Shown here piece after piece: positions 1 through 5,182 of a DNA stretch of 6,061 nucleotides. The stretch is from Candidatus Thorarchaeota archaeon (lineage in GTDB: Archaea > Asgardarchaeota > Thorarchaeia > Thorarchaeales > Thorarchaeaceae): NCBI GenBank assembly GCA_016840245.1, contig JAEOST010000014.1, positions 1-6,061 of the forward strand. Direction: 5' to 3'. The first letter of the stretch is position 1. Each line of letters opens with the position of its first letter. The position numbers and the translations under genes are program-made. The notes beneath the pieces were generated by a model. That model worked only from the letters and a program-made list of their open reading frames with translations. It was not told the origin of the DNA and did not search any database.

Positions 1-86
1 AGTGAAACAAGAGCTTTGTACGCCTTTGCCTCATTTCGATGTAGTCCTAGCCGCATGAGGTCAGTGATGATGTCGTCAGCCTGCAT
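1..86 (-). CDS. TrmB-family HTH transcriptional regulator (N-terminus only, runs off the left edge)
   Basis: Only the first 28 codons are visible, read leftward from an ATG at 86-84. The peptide begins MQADDIITDLMRLGLHRNEA and continues KAYKALVS. The segment 'L..LGL...EAKAY.AL' is the hallmark start of the TrmB-type winged helix-turn-helix domain, found mostly in archaea. Members bind promoter DNA and often sense sugars or other small molecules through a C-terminal domain that lies outside this window. The start is well supported: GGTGG (98-94 on the minus strand) sits 7 bases upstream, and an in-frame stop at 110-108 leaves no earlier ATG. The gene is divergent from an ABC exporter operon, so it is a natural candidate for that operon's local regulator, though this is inference. 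Identification from 28 residues is good for the fold but says nothing about the ligand. Confidence 0.8.
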   Translation of the reverse strand, partial: MQADDIITDLMRLGLHRNEAKAYKALVS

Positions 87-141
87 TGTTAGTCCACCAT
101 GGTCTATTTAGCACAGAAATACATGAATGCTGTGTCACTTA

Positions 142-226
142 TGAGGTTACAATAACTCACTAATCAATATGGTGTCCTATGGTCGATTATGTATTGTCAT
201 CATCGTCATCGTACTGTGTAACCTCA
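142..226. repeat. Widely spaced 10-base inverted repeat (142-151 / 217-226)
   Basis: TGAGGTTACA at 142-151 is the exact reverse complement of TGTAACCTCA at 217-226, with 65 bases between. Ten perfect base pairs in a 203-base region suggest two copies of one protein-binding site in opposite orientation, one nearer each divergent gene. This would fit a dimeric regulator acting on both promoters. It could be chance, but the same TGTAAC core recurs in the other dyads nearby. Confidence 0.5.
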
Positions 227-236
227 AGAGTTACAC
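216..236. repeat. Perfect 7-base inverted repeat, candidate operator
   Basis: GTGTAAC (216-222) and GTTACAC (230-236) are exact reverse complements separated by the 7 bases CTCAAGA. The total span of 21 bases with half-site centres 14 bases apart is an odd geometry for a helical-repeat dimer site, but it is within the range of archaeal operators. It lies just upstream of the candidate TATA box at 241-248, where an upstream-bound factor could activate transcription or compete with TFB. The left arm shares bases with the 217-226 repeat. Confidence 0.5.
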
Positions 237-250
237 CAACTCTATATCAA
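236..250 (+). promoter_or_regulatory. Candidate TATA box/BRE for the ABC exporter operon
   Basis: TCTATATC at 241-248 is preceded by ACCAAC, which could serve as a TFB recognition element. With usual archaeal spacing, transcription would begin at about 266-274, giving a short leader of some 15-25 bases that still contains the AGGTGA ribosome binding site at 273-278. The box was picked by eye and no start site is known. An alternative AT-rich box lies at about 185-195. Confidence 0.4.
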
Positions 251-258
251 TCGATTAA

Positions 259-286
259 CACTGTAATTACAAAGGTGATTACAGTG
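259..286. repeat. 12-base inverted repeat overlapping the ATPase ribosome binding site
   Basis: CACTGTAATTAC (259-270) and GTGATTACAGTG (275-286) form an inverted repeat with one mismatch around the 4-base spacer AAAG. In plus-strand RNA the mismatch (268 with 277) becomes a U-G pair, so the transcript could fold into an unbroken 12-pair hairpin. The Shine-Dalgarno AGGTGA (273-278) lies at the loop and the base of the right arm, and the ATPase ATG follows 3 bases after the repeat. At DNA level it lies near the expected transcription start, a classic place for a repressor site. At RNA level it could mask the ribosome binding site if transcription starts far enough upstream. Confidence 0.6.
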
Positions 287-289
287 GCC

Positions 290-1237
290 ATGGTGGAGAT
301 TGACAACCTTGTTCATATCTATGGTGATAAGATCAAAGCAATTGATGACCTCACATTTTCTGTGAAACGTGGTGAGGTCCTTGGACTCCTTGGTCCAAAT
401 GGAGCTGGAAAATCCACAGTTGTGAAGCTCATTACAGGTATACTACGACAGACTTCAGGAGGTGTCAAGGTGGATGGTCTTGAAGTATCTGAGAATCTTA
501 CCACAGTAAGACAGAAGATAGGATTCATGCCCCAAGAGACCGCTCTGTATCAAGATTTGACTGCGTACGAGACCTTAGAGTATCATGCGGATCTTTATGG
601 AGTTCCAAAGGACGAGATGAAGAAACGTATCGATGATATGCTGGAACTCTCAGGTCTTACTCATCGAAAGGACGACCTAGTGAAGACATACTCTGGAGGT
701 ATGAAGCGGCGTCTTGCCCTTGTCAGAGCCATCCTGCATGATTCACAGTTACTAATCCTTGATGAGATGTCTTTGGGAGTTGATGTTCAGAGTCGCAATC
801 TGATCTGGGAACAAGTACGAAAGCTCAAGAAAGAAGGCTGGACAGTGATATTTTGTACCAACTACATGGATGAAGCAGAAGCAGTTGCTGACCGTTTGGT
901 GGTGATAGACCAAGGAAGAATCGTTGCTGAGGGAACTCCTGCTGAGTTAAAACAGAAGCATGTTGGTGAGTTCCTAATCGAGGTTGATCTTGACAGTGTT
1001 GATGAATCTGCAGATTCTAACTGGTTTGAACAAAAATTAGACATGAAGGTCGATCAGGTTTCAACTTCTGAAGGTGTTACTACTGTATGGATTCAGAGTA
1101 AGGAGGGACATAGAGACCTACCTACTGTAATTACACGATTGACTGATGCAGGTCTGAAAGTCCGAGAGACCTCAATGAGGACCCCATCACTAGGTGATGT
1201 CTTTCTCACATTGACTGGTTCTAAGTTGAGGGATTAA
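290..1237 (+). CDS. ABC-2 type transporter ATP-binding protein (CcmA/NatA/DrrA-like), 315 aa
   Basis: This is the cytoplasmic ATPase expected to power the two downstream permeases. Visible motifs, numbered from the ATG at 290, are Walker A GPNGAGKST (35-43), Q-loop Gln82 in FMPQ, signature YSGGMKRR (134-141), Walker B LLILDE with catalytic Glu159, and D-loop LGVD (162-165). The tail at about 225-315, ending TPSLGDVFLTLTG, matches the C-terminal accessory domain usual in ABC-2 ATPases. The length is normal for the family. I chose the ATG at 290 because AGGTGA (273-278) lies 11 bases upstream and homologues begin in this way (I.N....YG....AI). An in-frame ATG at 179 would add a Ser-rich, non-homologous 37 residues. 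Two oddities: the H-switch position in TNYMDEAE is Asn191 instead of His, and Walker B is followed by Met-Ser rather than Pro-Thr/Ser. The next gene starts 2 bases after the stop. The substrate is unknown. Confidence 0.93.
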   Translation: MVEIDNLVHIYGDKIKAIDDLTFSVKRGEVLGLLGPNGAGKSTVVKLITGILRQTSGGVKVDGLEVSENLTTVRQKIGFMPQETALYQDLTAYETLEYHADLYGVPKDEMKKRIDDMLELSGLTHRKDDLVKTYSGGMKRRLALVRAILHDSQLLILDEMSLGVDVQSRNLIWEQVRKLKKEGWTVIFCTNYMDEAEAVADRLVVIDQGRIVAEGTPAELKQKHVGEFLIEVDLDSVDESADSNWFEQKLDMKVDQVSTSEGVTTVWIQSKEGHRDLPTVITRLTDAGLKVRETSMRTPSLGDVFLTLTGSKLRD

Positions 1238-1239
1238 TC

Positions 1240-2373
1240 ATGCTCAGAGCAATTGGAGCTATTGTCAAAAAGGATCTACGACTTGCACGTCGTGATCCTC
1301 GATTTATGGGACCATCATTCATTGTGCCATTTGTCTTCATGTTGGTCTATGCCATCCTCATTGGCTCGATTGGCGGAGGAGAGTCATTTGCATGCGGTCT
1401 AGTTGTTGAGGACCAGACTCAGTTTGGTGATGAGATGGCATCAGTGATTGAAGATATGAAGGCAACCACAAACCACACCTGGTTCAATATCACCAGATAT
1501 GATGCAACTGAGGCTGCTGAACTCCTAGGTAATGGACAACTCGTAGCGTATATCATAATTCCAGAGGGATTTGGAGCGAATATCTCAGCTGGACAAAAAG
1601 CCACTGTGATAATGCACATCAACAATATCAATGATGATATTGTCAAGAACTATGTCCATCGTATTGAGGCGGCTATACTTCTCTACAACCAAGGTGCTTT
1701 ATCCCCTGACTTCAATCAATCAGAGGCTCGGATTGCCTTGGATGAGACCCTAAATCTGGAAGATACTCCCTCAAATACAGGCTATGCTGCGAGTGCAGCG
1801 ATACTACTTTCAGTTGTGGTCTGCACACTAGCTGCACAAGGTCTGTTGACCGCATCAGAATTTGAAACCACTGCAATCTATGATGCCATGATTTCTCCCA
1901 ATCCCCGGCTGACATTGGTCCTTGGAAGGACAATTGCTGCTATTCCACGTACACTTGTTGTACTCATGGTGACATATCCAGTAATCTCTATAGCGTTTGG
2001 AATCACTCCTGCTGGAAATCCATTAGTGTTGTTTGCAATCCTAATCCTAACGATTCTCGGTCTTGTACCCCTGGGTGAGATAATCGGAATCATAGCGAGA
2101 AAACGAGAACAGGCATTACTAGCCGGTGTCCTCCTATCTGTGATATTCTTCTTCACTAGTGGTGGTCTTGCACCAGTTGCACTCATGCCGGGTCTCTTTC
2201 GCTATGTGACATATCTCCTACCAGTTACACATGGGATGACAATGTGGAATCGTGTGTTCTTCTTTGACACAGTGAGTGGACTCTGGTTCAACTCAGCCTT
2301 CTTGATTATCTTCTGGATAGTTGGGACAATCATTGCGGTGCGTCTTACCAACAAGGAGGTTGAACGTTCTTGA
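1240..2373 (+). CDS. ABC-2 type permease, first of a tandem pair, 377 aa
   Basis: This is an integral membrane subunit of the ABC-2 exporter type (ABC2_membrane_3-like topology). A basic amphipathic N-terminus (KKDLRLARRD) leads into helix 1 at about 24-45. A soluble domain of about 135 residues (roughly 48-182), expected on the outer face, follows. Five more helices lie near 183-205, 228-252, 262-285, 290-312 and 350-369. The stretch FFFTSGGLAPVALMP (303-317) is the usual conserved turn near helix 5 in this family. The outside domain contains INNINDDIVKN (127-137), matched in the next gene. The start ATG lies 2 bases after the ATPase stop, with a purine-rich GAGGGA (1228-1233) ahead of it, so translation is likely coupled. 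It probably pairs with the downstream permease as a heterodimer, which is inferred from the tandem arrangement. No defect was seen. Confidence 0.88.
   Translation: MLRAIGAIVKKDLRLARRDPRFMGPSFIVPFVFMLVYAILIGSIGGGESFACGLVVEDQTQFGDEMASVIEDMKATTNHTWFNITRYDATEAAELLGNGQLVAYIIIPEGFGANISAGQKATVIMHINNINDDIVKNYVHRIEAAILLYNQGALSPDFNQSEARIALDETLNLEDTPSNTGYAASAAILLSVVVCTLAAQGLLTASEFETTAIYDAMISPNPRLTLVLGRTIAAIPRTLVVLMVTYPVISIAFGITPAGNPLVLFAILILTILGLVPLGEIIGIIARKREQALLAGVLLSVIFFFTSGGLAPVALMPGLFRYVTYLLPVTHGMTMWNRVFFFDTVSGLWFNSAFLIIFWIVGTIIAVRLTNKEVERS
2353..2360 (+). promoter_or_regulatory. Strong Shine-Dalgarno site fixing the TTG start of permease 2
   Basis: AAGGAGGT lies inside the last codons of permease 1, 9 bases ahead of the TTG at 2370. 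It is the best Shine-Dalgarno match in the window. It makes the TTG that overlaps the permease 1 stop (TTGA) more credible than the later in-frame ATG at 2415. Confidence 0.75.
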
Positions 2374-3545
2374 ACAGGTTCCTGCGAACACTACGTTCCA
2401 CATATATCAAGGAGATGAGGGTCTGGAGAAGAAACTCCCGCCAACTCATGCTTGTGATACTCTCCCCCCTAATGTTCTGGACTGGATTCGCATTGCTCAT
2501 GGGTGGGGTCTATTCAGTTGGTATCGATGCCGCATTAGTCGTGCAGGAAACAAATCCTGGATTCTATACGGACGCATTGATTGAAACTCTTGGAGAACCC
2601 GACGATATACCGCCCTCTCTGAACCTTATTCCTATGACCGAAGAGGCTGCTGATCTTGCCTTTGAGAACGGTGATCTCATGCTCATCATCACAATTCCAT
2701 CAGGCTTTGAGAATTCCATAGCAACAAACGAGTCGACTAGTATCCACATCAGGGTGAACAATGCACACGAAGATATGACCAAGAACTTGCGGATGCCTGT
2801 GATTCGCAAACTAGACATCTACTATCAGACTTACCTTCCTCAGGATGCCATAGTGGACTTTGAGTACGAATCGATTCGAGATTACACTTACTCCCGTCTT
2901 GCGTATATGGCTTGGACGATTTCTATATACAGCGTTATGTTCGCAAGTATGTATATTGCTGGATCAACAGTCACTCAAGAATTTGAGCAGCAGACCCTTG
3001 AAGAGATCAAGCTCTCAAATCAATCTCCTAGTGCAATCTATATGGGTAAGATGTTGAGTGGGGTTTCTCTTAGTTATCTCGCAGTCCCTATCTTGCTGGG
3101 AGCGAGTTTCCTCATGTATGGTGTCTGGCCGAGAGGTGATTTACTCTCCTATCTTGTCCTGACAATTCCATTGGGATTTGCTTGTGCTGCAGTCGGAGTA
3201 ATACTTGGTTCACTGTTCAGGAACTCAGTATATATAGTACCAATAGCTGCTATTGGCAGTGTCTTCTATTGGATGACTGGTGGAGGGATAGCTCCTCTGC
3301 AACTAATTGGCTTGACTTTTGGAGTCATGGATTCATATGCTCCGGTTTCCAATGTGTACCGTTCTCTCATTGAGATGTTCATTGATGGAACATATTCGAC
3401 ATTACCTGTCGACTTTTTAGTAGTGACAGGATTTGCAGTAGTTTTTGTAGCCCTCTTTCCAATTCTTGCTGAGAGGATTTCGCAGATTGACTACTCACAG
3501 AGAATTAATGCGTTGAGAGAACGCAGAAAGAAACGAGGGAAATAG
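2370..3545 (+). CDS. ABC-2 type permease, second of a tandem pair, 391 aa, TTG start
   Basis: This is the second membrane subunit of the exporter. It has a basic N-terminus (TLRSTYIKEMRVWRRNSRQ), helix 1 at about 25-46, and an outside soluble domain at about 48-177. Further helices lie near 178-202, 229-250, 257-281, 287-308 and 347-368, followed by a strongly basic tail (ALRERRKKRGK) expected in the cytoplasm. VNNAHEDMTKN (129-139) aligns with INNINDDIVKN of permease 1, and WMTGGGIAPLQL (301-312) aligns with FFTSGGLAPVAL, so the two are diverged paralogues from a duplication. The gene starts at TTG, overlapping the preceding stop by 4 bases, with AAGGAGGT 9 bases upstream. It closes the operon, and its stop is 3 bases from the stop of the convergent MFS gene. 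The substrate is unknown; a drug, lipid or peptide export role is only family-level guesswork. Confidence 0.87.
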   Translation: MNRFLRTLRSTYIKEMRVWRRNSRQLMLVILSPLMFWTGFALLMGGVYSVGIDAALVVQETNPGFYTDALIETLGEPDDIPPSLNLIPMTEEAADLAFENGDLMLIITIPSGFENSIATNESTSIHIRVNNAHEDMTKNLRMPVIRKLDIYYQTYLPQDAIVDFEYESIRDYTYSRLAYMAWTISIYSVMFASMYIAGSTVTQEFEQQTLEEIKLSNQSPSAIYMGKMLSGVSLSYLAVPILLGASFLMYGVWPRGDLLSYLVLTIPLGFACAAVGVILGSLFRNSVYIVPIAAIGSVFYWMTGGGIAPLQLIGLTFGVMDSYAPVSNVYRSLIEMFIDGTYSTLPVDFLVVTGFAVVFVALFPILAERISQIDYSQRINALRERRKKRGK

Positions 3546-3548
3546 AGC

Positions 3549-4673
3549 TTAATCAGCAGATTCGATATACATCGAGTCTGCTTCCTTGTTTCTATTTGTA
3601 CTATAGATGAAAATCACCAGGGCTACTAGTGAGAGTATTACTGCGTTGAGTATAATGGGAATGTAGCTAGCAGTGAAGAGACGTATTACTGCTGCCATTA
3701 TAGGACCAAAGATCCCAGCTATGCTCAACATTGAAGTAAGGAGTCCCGAAGCTGTGGACGTTTCCTCATTTCTCTCAGTCACAAACTTCAATGCTCCTAC
3801 ATACAGACAAGACCATGAGAATCCAAGTAGAATTTGAGCAGGTATCATTTGAATCCAATCAAGATACAACGCAACGACAAGGAAATACGAGAAAGTGATG
3901 GACGTTGTTACTAGTCCGACCTGTACAAGCTTCTTGTAGTCGAACTTATCGATGATTGTTATCATGAAGACAACCTGGGCAATGGAATTCATTGCTTGGA
4001 TGACCCCAATCTGGACTGCATCAGCACCGAGAGTAATCAAAAACGGACTCCAAAGTGTCCACATTGCGTAGGCACTACTATGTCTGATGAGAATCGCGAG
4101 GTAAATTGGAAGATTTCTCCTCAGTGTTTCAATAGGAAACCATGGGACTTTGATATGCGTCTGTTCTATTGATGGTAGTGTCATGGCACTAGCAAATGAG
4201 ATTGCCAAGAAGACCGTTGAAACCAAGAAAGCAAGGTGAATCTCGATTGATGCTGCATAACCCGCAAACAGTGTCCCAAATCCCCATCCTAGAGCACCGA
4301 ATGAGGCGAATCTGCCCATCTTCATCTTAGAGTCATACGCATAGGCGGCGAGCGCTCCAGGATATATACCGGCACAGAATCCATTTAGTATCCTTACAAT
4401 GAATAGAATCTCAATCGTATTTGTAAAGACTAAGAGAGCAAAAGTCAATGTGGAGAGTAGTAATCCTGCACGAAGAATAGATCTTCTTCCATGCATATCA
4501 CCCGCACGTCCAAATATGTAGCTTGATAGGAATGCTGCAACAGCAAAGGCTCCAACAAGGAGACTTATCAGAAACTCATCCGCATTAAGTTGCTCCTTCG
4601 CTAGGACCGGAATGTATGTAAACGAGGATAATAGAGCAGCACCTGCTGCTACTTGGATGGTCTCTGTCTTCAA
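3549..4673 (-). CDS. Major facilitator superfamily (MFS) transporter, 374 aa, TTG start
   Basis: This is a 12-helix secondary transporter of the plasma membrane. Hydrophobic segments fall near 8-26, 37-56, 68-85, 90-110, 125-141, 146-165, 189-215, 219-240, 250-269, 275-293, 309-330 and 340-357. The loop between helices 2 and 3 carries a good MFS motif A, GRAGDMHGRR (55-64). Helix 4 has the conserved Arg94 (FIVRILNGFCAGIYPGALAA), and a central loop at about 168-187 separates the two six-helix halves. The length is at the short end of normal. The first codon is TTG at 4673-4671; AGGAG on the minus strand ends 6 bases before it, and no nearby in-frame ATG competes. The fold is typical of drug-efflux-like or sugar-transporter-like MFS proteins, but nothing visible fixes the substrate. 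It has its own promoter region, shared with the divergent NfeD-like gene. Confidence 0.9.
   Translation of the reverse strand: MKTETIQVAAGAALLSSFTYIPVLAKEQLNADEFLISLLVGAFAVAAFLSSYIFGRAGDMHGRRSILRAGLLLSTLTFALLVFTNTIEILFIVRILNGFCAGIYPGALAAYAYDSKMKMGRFASFGALGWGFGTLFAGYAASIEIHLAFLVSTVFLAISFASAMTLPSIEQTHIKVPWFPIETLRRNLPIYLAILIRHSSAYAMWTLWSPFLITLGADAVQIGVIQAMNSIAQVVFMITIIDKFDYKKLVQVGLVTTSITFSYFLVVALYLDWIQMIPAQILLGFSWSCLYVGALKFVTERNEETSTASGLLTSMLSIAGIFGPIMAAVIRLFTASYIPIILNAVILSLVALVIFIYSTNRNKEADSMYIESAD
3555..3594 (+). terminator. Candidate terminator hairpin of the exporter operon, inside the convergent MFS gene
   Basis: AGCAGATTCGAT (3555-3566) and ATCGAGTCTGCT (3571-3582) form a 12-pair stem around the 4-base loop ATAC, with a single U-G pair (3561 with 3576) in plus-strand RNA. 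The hairpin begins 9 bases after the permease 2 stop and is followed by the T-rich TCCTTGTTTCTATTTG. In the minus-strand transcript the same pair becomes an A-C mismatch, so the fold favours the exporter mRNA. It overlaps the codons for the MFS C-terminus (ADSMYIESAD). Archaeal termination depends mainly on U-tracts, so the hairpin may instead protect the 3' end. Confidence 0.45.
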
Positions 4674-4801
4674 TGGGTTCTCCTAATCTGAGCGCCACTC
4701 CTCTTTCTATAAAGGATGCTGGTCTAACCTTCATCCTATCTACAAAGCTTTTTCCGATTTCGCGACGATGATAACATGAAGAACATATCGAGGAACTATG
4801 A
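4674..4801. promoter_or_regulatory. Divergent promoter region between MFS and NfeD-like genes
   Basis: For the MFS gene, the minus strand reads CTTTATAGAAAG over 4716-4705, a good archaeal TATA box that would place the transcript start near 4686, about a dozen bases before the TTG. For the NfeD-like gene, AAAGCTTTTT at 4744-4753 is a possible TATA-type element that would put the start near 4775. The box at 4705-4716 also reads TATAAAGG on the plus strand and could serve both directions. The NfeD-like gene has GAGGA (4790-4794) 7 bases before its ATG. All elements were chosen by eye. Confidence 0.45.
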
Positions 4802-5182
4802 ATGGTTTCACCAAGAGGAAAATTCATCCTGATTACAATTGACGAACTTGTGCTTGTACCAATTGCAATAGTATTGATTGCTTTCTTTGCACCTGACCTT
4901 CTCATATTAGCAATCGTAGTTGGAGTGATTGGTTCCATCATCTTTGTTGCAGGAAAATGGTATATTGTCTATCCTGCTCTTCAAGATGGCAGTTACCAGC
5001 TCTACGATCTGGCTGGGATGGAGGGAAAAGTCATACTAACAGTGACTACTACCTCTGGAAAGGTAAGAGTTGGCCAGGAGATATGGGATGCTCGCTGTGA
5101 TGATGGAGAGATACCTGTGGGTACAAAAGTAAGAATAGTATCACGAGAGAGTATGAGAGTGAAAGTAGCAGAATTAGAGTAG
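4802..5182 (+). CDS. NfeD-like membrane protein, short form, 126 aa
   Basis: The protein has two closely spaced membrane helices (about 13-30 and 32-51), a linker, and a C-terminal soluble domain from about 71 to 126. That domain reads GMEGKVILTVTTTSGKVRVG, then QEIWDARCDDGEIPVGTKVRIV, then MRVKVAEL. This is the pattern of the NfeD C-terminal OB-fold (G..G.......G.V...G..W.A...D..I..G..V.V......L.V). Short NfeD proteins usually work with an SPFH/stomatin-type protein in membrane-domain organisation, but no such partner gene is in this window, so this copy looks monocistronic. The start at 4802 follows GAGGA by 7 bases. An ATG at 4798 is in another frame and stops after 14 codons. The stop directly abuts the stop of the convergent peptidase gene. 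The family call is firm; the role is not. Confidence 0.85.
   Translation: MVSPRGKFILITIDELVLVPIAIVLIAFFAPDLLILAIVVGVIGSIIFVAGKWYIVYPALQDGSYQLYDLAGMEGKVILTVTTTSGKVRVGQEIWDARCDDGEIPVGTKVRIVSRESMRVKVAELE

Larger units (their letters stand above)
87..289. promoter_or_regulatory. Divergent control region between the TrmB-like gene and the ABC exporter operon
   Basis: This is a 203-base intergenic region. The half-site TGTAAY or its complement RTTACA occurs at 146-151, 217-222, 230-235, 263-268, 266-271 and 278-283, arranged into several inverted repeats that are listed separately. It also holds a short TCATCATCGTCATCG run (197-211). The plus-strand reading frame of the ATPase stays open back to an ATG at 179. 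That 37-residue extension is Ser-rich (five in a row), resembles no ABC domain and overlaps the dyads, so I treat it as untranslated. Dense dyads between divergent regulator and transporter genes suggest operator sites, but binding is inferred. Confidence 0.6.

Noticed and set aside
197..211. TCATCATCGTCATCG run as a microsatellite or CRISPR-like repeat
   Set aside because: It is only 15 bases with imperfect triplets and no further units or spacers.
179..289. N-terminal extension of the ABC ATPase from an ATG at 179
   Set aside because: It would add a Ser-rich 37 residues unlike any ABC domain, overlaps the dyads and the candidate promoter, and the ATG at 290 has a proper Shine-Dalgarno and the usual family start.
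1878..2186. Minus-strand open frame of 102 codons inside permease 1
   Set aside because: It is antisense to a clear membrane protein, with no recognisable domain and a low-complexity Ile/Arg/Thr composition typical of shadows.
2321..2584. Plus-strand open frame of 87 codons across the permease 1/2 junction
   Set aside because: It is out of frame with both permeases, has no domain, and covers the coding start of permease 2 where the true frame is obvious.
4585..4941. Minus-strand open frame of 118 codons spanning the MFS/NfeD-like promoter region
   Set aside because: It overlaps two well-supported genes and both candidate promoters, and its composition (Ser/Ile-rich, no domain) is that of a shadow frame.
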